This document shows, one piece after another, positions 51,619 through 60,703 of a stretch of DNA of 64,000 nucleotides. The DNA comes from Micropruina glycogenica (GTDB lineage Bacteria; Actinomycetota; Actinomycetes; Propionibacteriales; Propionibacteriaceae): contig NZ_LT985188.1 in the NCBI RefSeq assembly GCF_900289045.1, positions 2,728,001 through 2,792,000 on the forward strand. Reading direction: 5' to 3'. The notes under the pieces are model-generated. The model was not told the DNA's origin. It was given only the letters and a program-made list of their open reading frames with translations, and did no database searches. The first letter of the stretch is position 1. Each line of letters begins with the position of its first letter. The translations under genes were made by a program, and so were the position numbers.

Positions 51619-51744
51619 GTTGGCACACAAGCCCCCGAGAGTGCCAACCTGATGCGCCACATGAGGGTCCTGGGCGACCGGCTGATACCCGACCAGCCGT
51701 TCAGCGAACCGAAAGAACCGTCCCCTGGAGTTCAGGGGACAGTT
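51619..51744. promoter_or_regulatory. Two inverted repeats between hypothetical gene and DUF6421
   Basis: GTTGGCAC/GTGCCAAC (51619-51626 and 51641-51648) is a perfect 8-bp inverted repeat. TCCCCTG/CAGGGGA (51721-51727 and 51733-51739), extended by outer GAAC/GTTC pairs, forms a second hairpin. The 140 bp after it, up to the DUF6421 start, are AT-rich and probably contain its promoter. No small gene is evident. Confidence 0.5.
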
Positions 51745-51884
51745 CTTCTGGTCACCGCTCCCTCGGTCACCCCTGACGAGATATTTTCGTTCAGAGCTGA
51801 AATCTGACCGTAATAAATCTCTCGCATGGATCATCGTGATGCCGATGCTGGCGCTAGCCTTGTCCATTATGTGAGAATCTCTGC

Positions 51885-53261
51885 ATGACGACCGTTGCTG
51901 ATGTTGAAGTCTCGGCCCTCACCGGCCACCCCGCGTGGTTGCGACTGAAGGCGGCCGCCACCGAACTGCAGACCCTGCAGGCGGCCAATGGAGCCATTGA
52001 CGAACCGGGCGACCACGTCCACGCCCGCGAACTTCTCACCACGCTCACCAGCGCCATCGCCGAACTGGCGCCCCTGTTCGCCCATGACGCCGCCTACCTG
52101 GACGCCCTGCAGGCCGACTTCGCGCGGTGGGCGTCCGAGGGCTTCGGCGTGCCCGACTTCTACGACTCGCTGGTGCTGTTCCAGCCCCAGCAGCTTCGAG
52201 TGGACGGCCTGACCCACCTCGTGATCTTTCCGATGTACACCCAGAACGGCTCGCGCAGCCGGCTGGTTGAGGCCGTGCTCGTACAGGTGATCTGGCCCGA
52301 CTTCGTGGCGGAGCTCGAGGCCACCGACTACAGCAACAAGCTGTTCGTACCGATTCGTTTTCTTGACTTCACCGCGGGCTACGACACCAACTCGGCCGTC
52401 CTGTTCCCCGAGACCGTCGCGATGCGGCAGATTCCCACCTTCACCTGGGGCGCGATCTTCGCCGACCGCGAGGCCGCTCGGTTCCGCCGGGTGCTCGGCG
52501 CTGCCGTCGAGGTGACCAAGCTCGACCTGCCGCCCGAGGCCGCCGAACTGCTCGACGATCAGCAACTCGCTGAAGAGACCTTCGTGATGTGGGACCTGAT
52601 TCACGACCGCACCCACATGCGCGGCGACCTGCCGTTCGACCCGTTCATGATCAAGCAGCGCATGCCGTTCTTTCTGTACTCGCTCGAAGAACTGCGCTGC
52701 GACCTGACCGCGTTTCGCGAGTCGGTGGCGATCGATCGCCGCATCGCCGCCCTGGCCGAGCCCACCGCCGAGCAGCTCGAACTGGCCCACCACGCCCGGC
52801 TCGTGCAGTACTGCGTGATCTTCGACCGCATCTTCCGCTTCGCGATCACCGGCAACCGGGTGCGCAATTACGACGGCCTCGGCGGCCAGCTGCTGTTCGC
52901 CTGGCTGCACCAGCACCACGTGCTGCACTGGACCGACACCCAGCTCGCCTTCGAGTGGGATCGGGTGCCCGACTGCGTCAACGAACTGGGCGCCGCCATC
53001 GAGCACCTCTACTGGCGCTCCATCGACCGCCCCAAGATCTCGCACTGGCTGGCCGCCTACGAACTCGTGGCCGCCACCGTCGAGCCGCACCCCGCCTCGG
53101 CCTGGAAGGCCGGTGACCTGCCGCTGAAGGGGCTCCCCCGCGAACTCACCGACCTCGTGATGGACGACGAGTTTCCGCTCAGCATGTTCTACGAGGCGTT
53201 CGAGAAGAAGATGCGTGACGTGATCGCATCGACTTCGGGCATCACCGGAACCTCGGCCTGA
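51885..53261 (+). CDS. DUF6421 family protein
   Basis: A 458-residue soluble protein of the actinobacterial DUF6421 family. Its conserved central region includes FVMWDLIHDRTHMRGDLPFD and PFMIKQRMPFFLYSLEELR; the HDRTH spacing with following acidic residues suggests a metal-dependent active site, but no function is established. It opens MTTVADVEVSALTGHPAWL. The SDR gene starts with a one-base overlap (TGATG), so the two proteins are translationally coupled and probably act together. Confidence 0.8.
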   Translation: MTTVADVEVSALTGHPAWLRLKAAATELQTLQAANGAIDEPGDHVHARELLTTLTSAIAELAPLFAHDAAYLDALQADFARWASEGFGVPDFYDSLVLFQPQQLRVDGLTHLVIFPMYTQNGSRSRLVEAVLVQVIWPDFVAELEATDYSNKLFVPIRFLDFTAGYDTNSAVLFPETVAMRQIPTFTWGAIFADREAARFRRVLGAAVEVTKLDLPPEAAELLDDQQLAEETFVMWDLIHDRTHMRGDLPFDPFMIKQRMPFFLYSLEELRCDLTAFRESVAIDRRIAALAEPTAEQLELAHHARLVQYCVIFDRIFRFAITGNRVRNYDGLGGQLLFAWLHQHHVLHWTDTQLAFEWDRVPDCVNELGAAIEHLYWRSIDRPKISHWLAAYELVAATVEPHPASAWKAGDLPLKGLPRELTDLVMDDEFPLSMFYEAFEKKMRDVIASTSGITGTSA

Positions 53262-53833
53262 TGCGGGTCGTCATCGCGGGCTCGGGCAGCGCACTGGGCG
53301 ACGCCACGGCGTCGGCTTTGCGTGACGCCGGGCATGAGGCGATCGAGATCGGGCCCGACGAGTGCGACCTGCGCGACTTCGCCGCCGTGCAGGCGCTGGC
53401 CGAGCGACTGGGCGCCGTGGACGGCGTGATCCACCTGGTCGGTGGCTGGCGCGGAGGCGGTGGACTGGCCGCCCAGAGCGACGACGACTGGAACTGGCTG
53501 CAGACCATGATCGTGGGCACGCTGCGTAACACGACCCGGGCGTTTCTGCCCGCCGTGGCGGCCTCACCGGCCGGCGTGTTCGCCATCGTGTCGCAGAACG
53601 GCGTGGCCAAGCCCACCGCCGGCAACGCCAACTATCTGGCCGCCAAAGCGGCCGCCGAGACCTGGCTGCTGGCCGTCGGCGATGCAATGAAGAAGGGCGC
53701 GGGACGCGTGCACGTCGAACGCGTGATGGCCCTGTATTCGGACGCCGACGTGGCCGCCGAACCTGAACGCGACTTCAGCCGGCACACGCACGTGCGCGAT
53801 CTGGGACGCACCCTGGCCGGCCTTTTCGGCTAG
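53261..53833 (+). CDS. Short SDR family oxidoreductase coupled to DUF6421
   Basis: A 190-residue SDR, shorter than the usual 250. RVVIAGSGSALGDATASALR is the N-terminal nucleotide site in which the Gly pattern is GSGSALG; the active site has FAIVSQNGVAKPT (Ser) and NYLAAKAAAETW (Tyr-x3-Lys). Asp in the second strand region (IGPDECDLRDF) is also usual. Translationally coupled to DUF6421, so its substrate probably comes from or goes to that protein. Confidence 0.85.
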   Translation: MRVVIAGSGSALGDATASALRDAGHEAIEIGPDECDLRDFAAVQALAERLGAVDGVIHLVGGWRGGGGLAAQSDDDWNWLQTMIVGTLRNTTRAFLPAVAASPAGVFAIVSQNGVAKPTAGNANYLAAKAAAETWLLAVGDAMKKGAGRVHVERVMALYSDADVAAEPERDFSRHTHVRDLGRTLAGLFG

Positions 53834-54004
53834 ACCCGGCCCACCCCTCGGACTCCGCCCAGCGCACCCGACACTCGCGAAATCGCTTATCAGACCACTA
53901 TTGGCCGGCCGATTCCCGAAGTCCCCCCGGTGGGTGACGGCACCGAGTTGGGCTCTGCGACGCAATTCCTTTAGTGACCCTGTGAAATAACTGAAGAACA
54001 CTAG

Positions 54005-54871
54005 GTAACGCAGCGCTCAACCACGGCGCAGTCGCCCTGCGAGTACCGCTCAAAGGGGACCAACCTGGAGTGGAAGGTCGGCGCCACGGTGGTGCGCACC
54101 CCGGTCACCACGGCCGCGTGCCCCGACTGCGACGCGCCCAAGACCTGGCCGGGCAAGTGGGCCAACTTCACCGACGGCGATCCCGACACGGTGACGTTCG
54201 GCCTGGTCAGCGCGGTGACACAGGGTGCCAACGAGACCGTCGTGTTCACCGACTTGCTGGGTGCCGGACAGCGACTGAACTGCACGTCGCTCCTGGTGCA
54301 AGAGGCCGACGCCATCGACGCGTGGGGCGACATTCAGTTCACCGGCACGTGGACGCCCGACTCGGTGACGTGCGACGAAACCGCCGGCACCCTCACCGTG
54401 ACGGTCACGAGCGCCAGGGCGGGCCAGTACTTCCGCGTGCTGGGCACGGCGATCGCCACCGAGACCCGCACGTCGTACACCGACGAGGGCACGATCACCC
54501 AACGCGGAGTCACGCAGCCGGTGCAGGCGTCCGCCATCGTCTACAGCGGCGGCGCCGGGGGCGACGGCGAAACACCCTCGCCGACGCCGACTCCGTCCGA
54601 GATCACCGCGACGGCCACCCCAACGCCGACGGAGACCACCCCCAGCGAGACCCCCACCCCCACCGAGACCACCCCGGCGGCGAACCCGACGCCGTCTGAG
54701 AGCACCGCCACCACGACTCCCAGCACGACCAAGGCGACCAAGACCCCCACCACGCCCACGACGTCGCTGCCGCAGACCGGCACCGACGCCAGCGCCCTGG
54801 GCGCGGGGGTCGGTCTGCTGCTGGTCGTGATGGGCAGTGGGGCTCTGCTTGCCGCGCGCCGGCGGCGCTGA
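54005..54871 (+). pseudogene. 5'-truncated LPXTG-type surface protein gene
   Basis: The C-terminal part is a clear sortase substrate: a Thr/Pro/Ser-rich stalk (ATATPTPTETTPSETPTPTE), the sorting signal LPQTG, a hydrophobic helix (AGVGLLLVVMGSGALLA) and a final RRRR. Before it lies a domain with CPDCDAPKTW and paired cysteines. The frame begins only after a TAG at 54002-54004; there is no signal peptide or ribosome-binding site, and the coding-like sequence (QSPCEYRSKGTNLEWKVGAT) starts right after that stop. A secreted protein cannot do without the signal peptide, so I treat it as 5'-truncated; the internal GTG at 54089 would give 260 residues. Confidence 0.65.
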
Positions 54872-54948
54872 GCCTCACCACGACGTGGGGAGTTCGGGGC
54901 AAGCCGAACCCCCCACGTCCCATTCACGGCGGGTGGAATAATCGCCGG

Positions 54949-55995
54949 GTGCAACTTCACGATCCTGCTCGCCGAGGCTTCGCCAGCGACAACTATTCCG
55001 GTGTTCACGCAGAGGTGCTGGCGGCCATCGCCGCGGCCAACGACGGGCACCAGTCGTCGTACGGCAACGACGCCTATACCGCCCGGCTGCAGCAGGTGGT
55101 GCAGGGCCACTTCGGCGACCGCGCCGAGGCGTTTCCGATGTTCAACGGCACCGGTGCCAACGTCACGGCTCTGCAGTCGGTGCTGCCGCGCTGGGGTGCG
55201 GTGGTGTGCGCGAAGACCGCGCACATCAACGTCGACGAGGGTGGTGCGCCCGAGAAGGTGGGCGGGCTGAAGCTGTACGCGGTACCCACCCCCGACGGCA
55301 AGCTGACCCCCGAACTGCTCGACGTCGAGGCGTTCGGGTTCGACGACGAGCACCGCGCCCAGCCCCTGGCCGTGTCGATCACCCAGTCGACCGAGCTGGG
55401 CACCCTCTACAGCCCTGACGAGATCGCGGCGCTGGCCGCGCACGCGCACGAGTTGGGCATGACCGTGCATCTGGACGGCGCCCGGCTCTCGAACGCCGCC
55501 GCAGCCCTGGGCGTGCCGTTCGCCGCGTTCACCACCGACGCCGGCGTCGACCTGCTCACCCTCGGCGGCACCAAGAACGGCGCGCTGGGGGCCGAGGCGA
55601 TCGTGGCGCTCGACCCCGACAAGGCCGCCGGCCTGCGCTTTCTGCGCAAGACCAACATGCAACTGGCCAGCAAGATGCGCTTTCTGTCGGCCCAACTCAT
55701 CGCCCTGTACGAGGGCGACCTCTGGCTGCGCAACGCCGGCCACGCCAACGCGATGGCTGCCCGGCTACGGTCGTCACTCGAAGGCGTGCCTGGGGTCGAG
55801 TTCACCCAGCCGACGCAGGCGAACGGCGTGTTCGTGCGGTTACCCGCCGGGGTCGCGGACGCGGTGCGCGAGCAGTTCTTCTTCTACGACTGGGACGGCG
55901 CCGCCCGCGAGGTGCGCTGGATGTGTTCCTTCGACACCGCCGAAGAAGACGTGGACGCCTTCGCCGCCCTGATCCGCCAAGCCTCTGGTGGGTAA
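54949..55995 (+). CDS. ltaE: Low-specificity L-threonine aldolase
   Basis: A 348-residue PLP enzyme of the aspartate aminotransferase fold that splits threonine to glycine and acetaldehyde. FASDNYSGVHAEVLAAI near the start, MFNGTGANVTAL, the PLP-binding D176 in VHLDGARLSNAA and K209 in LTLGGTKNGALGAEA identify it. GTG 54949 start. Its last codons (GCCTCTGGTGGGTAA) are part of a 53-bp tandem duplication that begins at 55978. It stands alone. Confidence 0.9.
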   Translation: MQLHDPARRGFASDNYSGVHAEVLAAIAAANDGHQSSYGNDAYTARLQQVVQGHFGDRAEAFPMFNGTGANVTALQSVLPRWGAVVCAKTAHINVDEGGAPEKVGGLKLYAVPTPDGKLTPELLDVEAFGFDDEHRAQPLAVSITQSTELGTLYSPDEIAALAAHAHELGMTVHLDGARLSNAAAALGVPFAAFTTDAGVDLLTLGGTKNGALGAEAIVALDPDKAAGLRFLRKTNMQLASKMRFLSAQLIALYEGDLWLRNAGHANAMAARLRSSLEGVPGVEFTQPTQANGVFVRLPAGVADAVREQFFFYDWDGAAREVRWMCSFDTAEEDVDAFAALIRQASGG

Positions 55996-56254
55996 TGCGG
56001 ACGGTTCCGATTACCGTTCAGCCACATCCTCAAGCCTCTGGTGGGTAATGGGGACGGTTCCGATTACCGTTCAGTCACAGACTCTGGGCGCCTGCAGAAC
56101 GATAGATGGTGAACGTACCGCCCAAGCATGCAGCCCAATGCCCCGGGAGGTGCAGCGCGGCGGCGTCGTCCAGTCGTGAACGGTAATCGGAACCGTCCCC
56201 AACTACCGCCAGAACTCGGTGTGAACGGTAATCGGAACCGTCCCCATTACCCAC
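55978..56254. repeat. 53-bp direct duplication plus two inverted copies of a GGTAATCGGAACCGTCCCC repeat
   Basis: The unit CAAGCCTCTGGTGGGTAATG with GACGGTTCCGATTACCGTTCA occurs at 55978 and again at 56031 (period 53 bp); the inverse, TGAACGGTAATCGGAACCG with TCCCC, occurs at 56177 and 56222. The region contains no gene. Cores of the same sequence (GGAACCGTCCCCAACT) are also found at about 7040, 50980 and 60985. Confidence 0.8.
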
Positions 56255-56315
56255 CGACGCCGTGTTGGGTTGATCCACTTCGGCTACCGCTAGCGGTGCT
56301 CATCGTGGATCAACC

Positions 56316-56858
56316 TCAACCGACTTCGCGCGCCAGGTCGTTCACCCGCTCGGCGCCGGGCAGCGCCAACAGCCCGGCGACCGGAATGAAGAGCTTCGAG
56401 TGCCGCACGCCCGACCCGATGCACACCCAGTCACGCTCGGCGACGGCACCGTCCACCCAGATCGGCCAGCCTTCGGGCAGCCCGACGGGGTTGATGCCGC
56501 CGTACTCCATGCCGGTGGCCTCCACCGCGTAGTCCATCGGTGCGAACGACGCCTTGCGGGCGTCCAACCGGCGCCGCACCACGTTGTTCACGTCGATTCG
56601 GCGGTGCGCCAGCGTCATGCAGCAGGCGTGTTTGTCGACCCCGGCGCGGGTGCCCCGCACGATCACGGCGTTCGCAGAGGCATCCATCGGCACGCCGTAC
56701 TGTGCGCAGAGCTGCTCGGTGTCGGCGTAGGCGGGATCGATCTCGGCGACCAGCGCGTCAGGTATCAGCCCGATGGCGGCGAGCACCGGTGGGGCCAGCA
56801 GGTCGGGACGATCGACGGCCGGCATCGCCTGCAGGGTGCCGAAGACGGACTCACTCAT
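56316..56858 (-). CDS. YbaK/EbsC-type (prolyl-tRNA deacylase-like) protein
   Basis: A 180-residue YbaK-fold protein. GVPMDASANAVIVRGTRAGV and MTLAHRRIDVNNVVRRRLDA (which contains the conserved basic region) together with ATGMEYGGINPVGLPEGWPI (the conserved GGxxP loop) are typical. Relatives deacylate mischarged tRNA-Pro or Ala/Cys-tRNA. ATG 56858 is chosen; ATG 56867 is possible. Confidence 0.85.
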   Translation of the reverse strand: MSESVFGTLQAMPAVDRPDLLAPPVLAAIGLIPDALVAEIDPAYADTEQLCAQYGVPMDASANAVIVRGTRAGVDKHACCMTLAHRRIDVNNVVRRRLDARKASFAPMDYAVEATGMEYGGINPVGLPEGWPIWVDGAVAERDWVCIGSGVRHSKLFIPVAGLLALPGAERVNDLAREVG

Positions 56859-56936
56859 GGCCTGCATACTGCCGCATCACATCTGCCCGCCCGGCCAGCG
56901 AGACGACCGCCCGCCCGGCCGCTAGGGTCAGTCCCC

Positions 56937-57420
56937 ATGGCCGAGTCTTCGCCGCAGAAGTCGCGCAAGCGCGACGGTGGCTCCGTTTCGCTGACCCGGT
57001 TCATCGTGCTGGTGCCCGCGATCGGCATGATGCTCGGCGCGATCACGCTCACCGTGGTGGGCGCCATCGAGGTGTTCAACACGATCGTGACGGCGTTCGG
57101 CGGGCACGCCGAGGCCAAAGACTACGTGATCGCGTTCGTCGAAATCGCCGACGTGTTTCTGCTTGCCGTGGTGCTGTTCATCATCGCCATCGGGCTGTAC
57201 GAGCTGTTCATCGACGAGATCTCGGGCCTGCCCGACTGGCTGGTCTTCAACTCACTGGACGACCTGAAGAGCCAGTTGATCGGCGTGGTGGTCGTGGTGC
57301 TCGCGGTGTTCTTTCTGGCCGCGCCCTTACGGCGACGACGCGCTGAACCTGCTGTACCTGGGCGGCGGCATCGCCGCGGTGACCGCGGCGCTGTCGCTGT
57401 TTCTGCGCGCCAAACACTGA
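56937..57420 (+). pseudogene. YqhA (UPF0114) family membrane protein gene with frameshift
   Basis: From ATG 56937, MAESSPQKSRKRDGGSVSLT leads into three membrane spans: LVPAIGMMLGAITLTVVGAI, FLLAVVLFIIAIGLYELFID and QLIGVVVVVLAVFFLA. SLDDLKSQL before the last one is the family signature. A one-base surplus at CCCTT (57324-57328) breaks the frame; the correct continuation, YGDDALNLLYLGGGIAAVTA, ends at TGA 57420. Without the extra base the protein would have 160 residues. Probably a sequencing error or very recent mutation. Confidence 0.7.
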
Positions 57421-57518
57421 GGCCTGTCGAGCGTGTCGAGGCCCCTCGCGGCTGATAGCCAGAGCCGCGCCCTCACGGGCTTGATCCCGGATCTCACCAC
57501 CGCGGCGCCGCAACACAG

Positions 57519-57538
57519 ATCCCGACTTTTGTCGGGAT
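57519..57538. terminator. Hairpin between convergent YqhA-like and recQ genes
   Basis: ATCCCGAC-TTTT-GTCGGGAT is a perfect 8-bp hairpin in the convergent gap. It is a REP-like variant, located where a bidirectional terminator would be expected. Confidence 0.5.
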
Positions 57539-57566
57539 GGCGGACTGCCGCTGGCGGCTGACCGGC

Positions 57567-59660
57567 TCACACCTGCCGGTGCACCACCAGGGGAAGCACC
57601 ATCGCCGCGCCCGCTTCGCGCAGCTTGGCCGCCGCCACCGTGACCGGCCACTGACTACGGGTGGCGTCCACCACCAGCAGCACCACCCGCCCCTCTAACT
57701 CGGTCGGTTCGGGCACGCTCAACGCCGCCCGCCAGTGCGCCGCTTCGCGATCGCTGGGCAGGTCGCGATCGGGCGCCGGGCCCGGCGCCACCTCGACCGA
57801 AGCCGACGCCAGCCGGCCCACCCTCGCCAGATGCCCTGCGACCTCAGCCGCCAGCCCCGGGTAGCCCCCGGTGTCGAGCGCCACCGCGACCTCAGGACGA
57901 GCCGGCCAGTCGGTGCGCCACCGGCTGAGCACCCCGACGCAGCCGTGCGCCAACTCGTGCACGGCCGCGGCCTCACCAGCGGCGGCACCGGCCAGCGTGT
58001 CTGCCCACTCGGGCGCGTCGGCATGCACCAGCACACGCCCCGCCTCGGCCATCAGGCCCTGCGGAATGCGGCCGCGGGCACCGAACTCGCCGCCGGGCCA
58101 CATCTTGCGCGGGTCGAGCCGCTGGGCTGTGCCGCGCAGCCCGGTGGCGACGGTTCGGACGGTCTCGGTGCGCGGTTCGGGCTCCAGCGGCACGGGCAGC
58201 GTGTTGCGGCACACCGAGCACCGCCCGCACGGGGCGGCGGTCGGATCGTCCAGCGACTCTTGCAGCAGCTGCATCAGGCACCGCTCACCGCGGGTGTAGG
58301 CGCGCATGATCGCCGCCTCTCGCCGCCGCACCGCGAGCACGCCGTCGTAGTGCTCGGCGTCGAACACCCACGGCTGCCCGGTCGCCAGCCAGCCGTCGGC
58401 GACCCGCTCGGTGACGCCCGCCACGGCCAACTGCTTCAGGTACAGCTCGACCTTGGTGCGCCGCAGCCCCGTCTCGGCCTCGAGTTGTGGCACCGACGCG
58501 GGGCCGTCCGAGGCTTCGAGGGCGGCCAGCAGCCGCTGCACCTCGGCCTCGACCGGAATGGTGGCGGTGGCGAAGTACTCCCACACGCCCTCGTCGGCCG
58601 GCGAGGGCAGCAGCACCACCGAGGCGTGGTCGATGGCGCGGCCGGCGCGGCCGACCTGCTGGTAGTACGACACCGGCGAGGGCGGCGAGCCCACGTGCAC
58701 CACGAACCCCAGATCGGGCTTGTCGTAGCCCATGCCCAGCGCCGACGTGGCGATCAGCGCCTTGACCCGGTTGGCCTGCAGGTCGTCTTCGAGCCGGTGC
58801 CGCACCTCGGCGTCGAGTTGGCCGGTGTAGGCCGCCACCGCCACAGCGTCGCCGTGCACCACCCGGACGGCCTGCGCCAGCCGTTCGGCGTCGGCGACGG
58901 TGAGCACGTAGACGATGCCCGACCCGGCCAGCCGGGGCAGGTGGTCGACCACCCACGCGTAGCGCTGAATCGGGCTGAGCCGGTCGACCACGGCCAGTTC
59001 AAGAGACGACCGGGCCAGCGGCCCGCGCAGCACCAGCGTGGCCTGCCCGAGCTGAGCGGCCACGTCGTCGGTGACCCGCTCATTGGCGGTGGCCGTGGTG
59101 GCCAGCACCGGAGTGTCGGGGTTGAGCTGCTGCAGGACGTCCGACACCCGCCGGTAGTCGGGACGAAAGTCGTGACCCCAGTCAGACACGGCGTGTGCCT
59201 CGTCGATCACCAGCAGGCCCAGTCGTCCGGCCAGGTGCTGCAGCACCCGGGCACCGAACCCCGGGTTGGCCAGCCGTTCGGGCGACACCAGCACCACGTC
59301 GAGCGCGTCGGCGGCGAGGTCGGCCTCGATCGCCGACCAGTCGCCCACGTTCGAGCTGTTGATGGTCGCGGCCCGCAGCCCGGCCTTCGCGGCGGCGGCC
59401 ACCTGATCGCGCATCAGCGACAACAGCGGGCTGACCACCAGGGTGGGCCCGCGGCCGGCGGCCCGGTGCAGCGCCGTGGCGCACCAGTAGACCGCCGACT
59501 TGCCCCACCCGGTGGCCTGCACCACCAGCACCCGCGAACCCGGCTCGACCAGGGCGGCGACGGCCGTGCGCTGGTCGTCGCGCAGGCGTGCGCCGGGCCC
59601 GGCCAGGGCTTCGATCACCCGAGTGACGACGGCCTCGTGGGCAGCGGTGAGTGCGGTCAT
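57567..59660 (-). CDS. recQ: RecQ-family ATP-dependent DNA helicase
   Basis: A 697-residue superfamily 2 helicase. Walker A is ATGWGKS at residues 49-55, motif II DEAH at 153-156 (VIDEAHAVSDWGHDFRPDY), motif VI is YYQQVGRAGRAIDHASVVLL. A C-terminal Zn-type segment MQLLQESLDDPTAAPCGRCS with CSVC follows, as in RecQ, then a long C-terminal region of about 200 residues which is specific to actinobacterial members. It unwinds DNA in recombination and repair. ATG 59660 is favoured over ATG 59684 because the conserved region begins there. Confidence 0.88.
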   Translation of the reverse strand: MTALTAAHEAVVTRVIEALAGPGARLRDDQRTAVAALVEPGSRVLVVQATGWGKSAVYWCATALHRAAGRGPTLVVSPLLSLMRDQVAAAAKAGLRAATINSSNVGDWSAIEADLAADALDVVLVSPERLANPGFGARVLQHLAGRLGLLVIDEAHAVSDWGHDFRPDYRRVSDVLQQLNPDTPVLATTATANERVTDDVAAQLGQATLVLRGPLARSSLELAVVDRLSPIQRYAWVVDHLPRLAGSGIVYVLTVADAERLAQAVRVVHGDAVAVAAYTGQLDAEVRHRLEDDLQANRVKALIATSALGMGYDKPDLGFVVHVGSPPSPVSYYQQVGRAGRAIDHASVVLLPSPADEGVWEYFATATIPVEAEVQRLLAALEASDGPASVPQLEAETGLRRTKVELYLKQLAVAGVTERVADGWLATGQPWVFDAEHYDGVLAVRRREAAIMRAYTRGERCLMQLLQESLDDPTAAPCGRCSVCRNTLPVPLEPEPRTETVRTVATGLRGTAQRLDPRKMWPGGEFGARGRIPQGLMAEAGRVLVHADAPEWADTLAGAAAGEAAAVHELAHGCVGVLSRWRTDWPARPEVAVALDTGGYPGLAAEVAGHLARVGRLASASVEVAPGPAPDRDLPSDREAAHWRAALSVPEPTELEGRVVLLVVDATRSQWPVTVAAAKLREAGAAMVLPLVVHRQV

Positions 59661-59759
59661 GGCCTCCAACCTAGGCCCGACCACCGACAGTCAGCCGGGC
59701 GAAGGAAGCCGCCGTACGAAATCTGTGGACAACTCCCTGCGGCGGGCGTGGCCTTGGAG

Positions 59760-59778
59760 ATCCCGGCGTCGGCCGGGA
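59760..59778. repeat. REP-like palindrome between recQ and menB
   Basis: ATCCCGGCGTCGGCCGGGAT, imperfect arms of the REP-like family. Confidence 0.65.
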
Positions 59779-59794
59779 TGACGAAACAGGCGTC

Positions 59795-60703
59795 CTAGAA
59801 GTAATAGGGAAACTTCGACCAGTCGGGCGCCCGCTTCTGCAAGAACGAGTCCCGCCCCTCGACCGCCTCGTCGGTCATGTACGCCAGCCGGGTGGTCTCG
59901 CCCGCGAACACCTGCTGGCCGATCAGCCCGTCGTCGATCGCGTTAAACGCGAACTTGAGCATGCGCTGCGCCGTCGGCGACTTGCCGCAGACCAAGGCCG
60001 CCCACTCCAGCCCGACGTCCTCCAACTGCTCGTGCGGCACCACCTTGTTGATCGCACCCATCTCGTAGGCCCGCTGCGCGTCGTAGGTCTGGCCCAGGAA
60101 GAAGATCTCGCGGGCCACCTTCTGCCCCACCTGGCGGGCCAGGTAGGCCGAGCCGAACCCGGCGTCGAACGACCCCACGTCGGCGTCGGTCTGCTTGAAC
60201 TTCGCGTGCTCGGCCGAGGCGACGGTCAGGTCGCACACCACGTGCAACGAATGCCCGCCGCCGGCCGCCCACCCGTTGACCAGGGCGATCACCACCTTGG
60301 GCATGAACCTGATCAGCCGCTGGACCTCCAGAATGTGCAGCCGGCCACCCTCGGCCCGCACCCGCCGGTCGTCCACGGTGTCGGCGGTCTCACCCTCGGC
60401 GTACTGGTAGCCCGAACGGCCCCTGATGCGCTGGTCGCCGCCCGAGCAGAACGCCCAGCCGCCATCCTTTTCGGACGGCCCGTTGCCGGTCAGCAGCACG
60501 CACCCCACGTCGGCCGATTGCCGGGCGTGGTCGAGCGCGGTGTACAGCTCGTCGACGGTCTGCGGCCGAAACGCGTTGCGCACCTCGGGCCGGTTGAACG
60601 CGATGCGCACCGCCGGCACGTCGTTGGCGTGGTGGTAGGTGATGTCGGTGAACCCGAACCCCGGCACTTCGTGCCACAACTCCGGACGCCACGGGCTGCT
60701 CAT
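59795..60703 (-). CDS. menB: 1,4-Dihydroxy-2-naphthoyl-CoA synthase
   Basis: A 302-residue crotonase-fold enzyme of menaquinone synthesis, converting o-succinylbenzoyl-CoA to DHNA-CoA. MenB hallmarks: FTDITYHHANDVPAVRIAFN, NAFRPQTVDELY, FCSGGDQRIRGRSGYQY, VIALVNGWAAGGGHSLHVVC (oxyanion hole), and DVGSFDAGFGSAYLARQVGQ, ending with DWSKFPYYF. Start ATG 60703 opens MSSPWRPELWHEV, as in relatives. No other men genes are in the window. The organism thus uses menaquinone. Confidence 0.95.
   Translation of the reverse strand: MSSPWRPELWHEVPGFGFTDITYHHANDVPAVRIAFNRPEVRNAFRPQTVDELYTALDHARQSADVGCVLLTGNGPSEKDGGWAFCSGGDQRIRGRSGYQYAEGETADTVDDRRVRAEGGRLHILEVQRLIRFMPKVVIALVNGWAAGGGHSLHVVCDLTVASAEHAKFKQTDADVGSFDAGFGSAYLARQVGQKVAREIFFLGQTYDAQRAYEMGAINKVVPHEQLEDVGLEWAALVCGKSPTAQRMLKFAFNAIDDGLIGQQVFAGETTRLAYMTDEAVEGRDSFLQKRAPDWSKFPYYF

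Noticed and set aside
57735-59798. Long open frame opposite recQ
   Set aside because: Antisense shadow of a gene with all helicase motifs.
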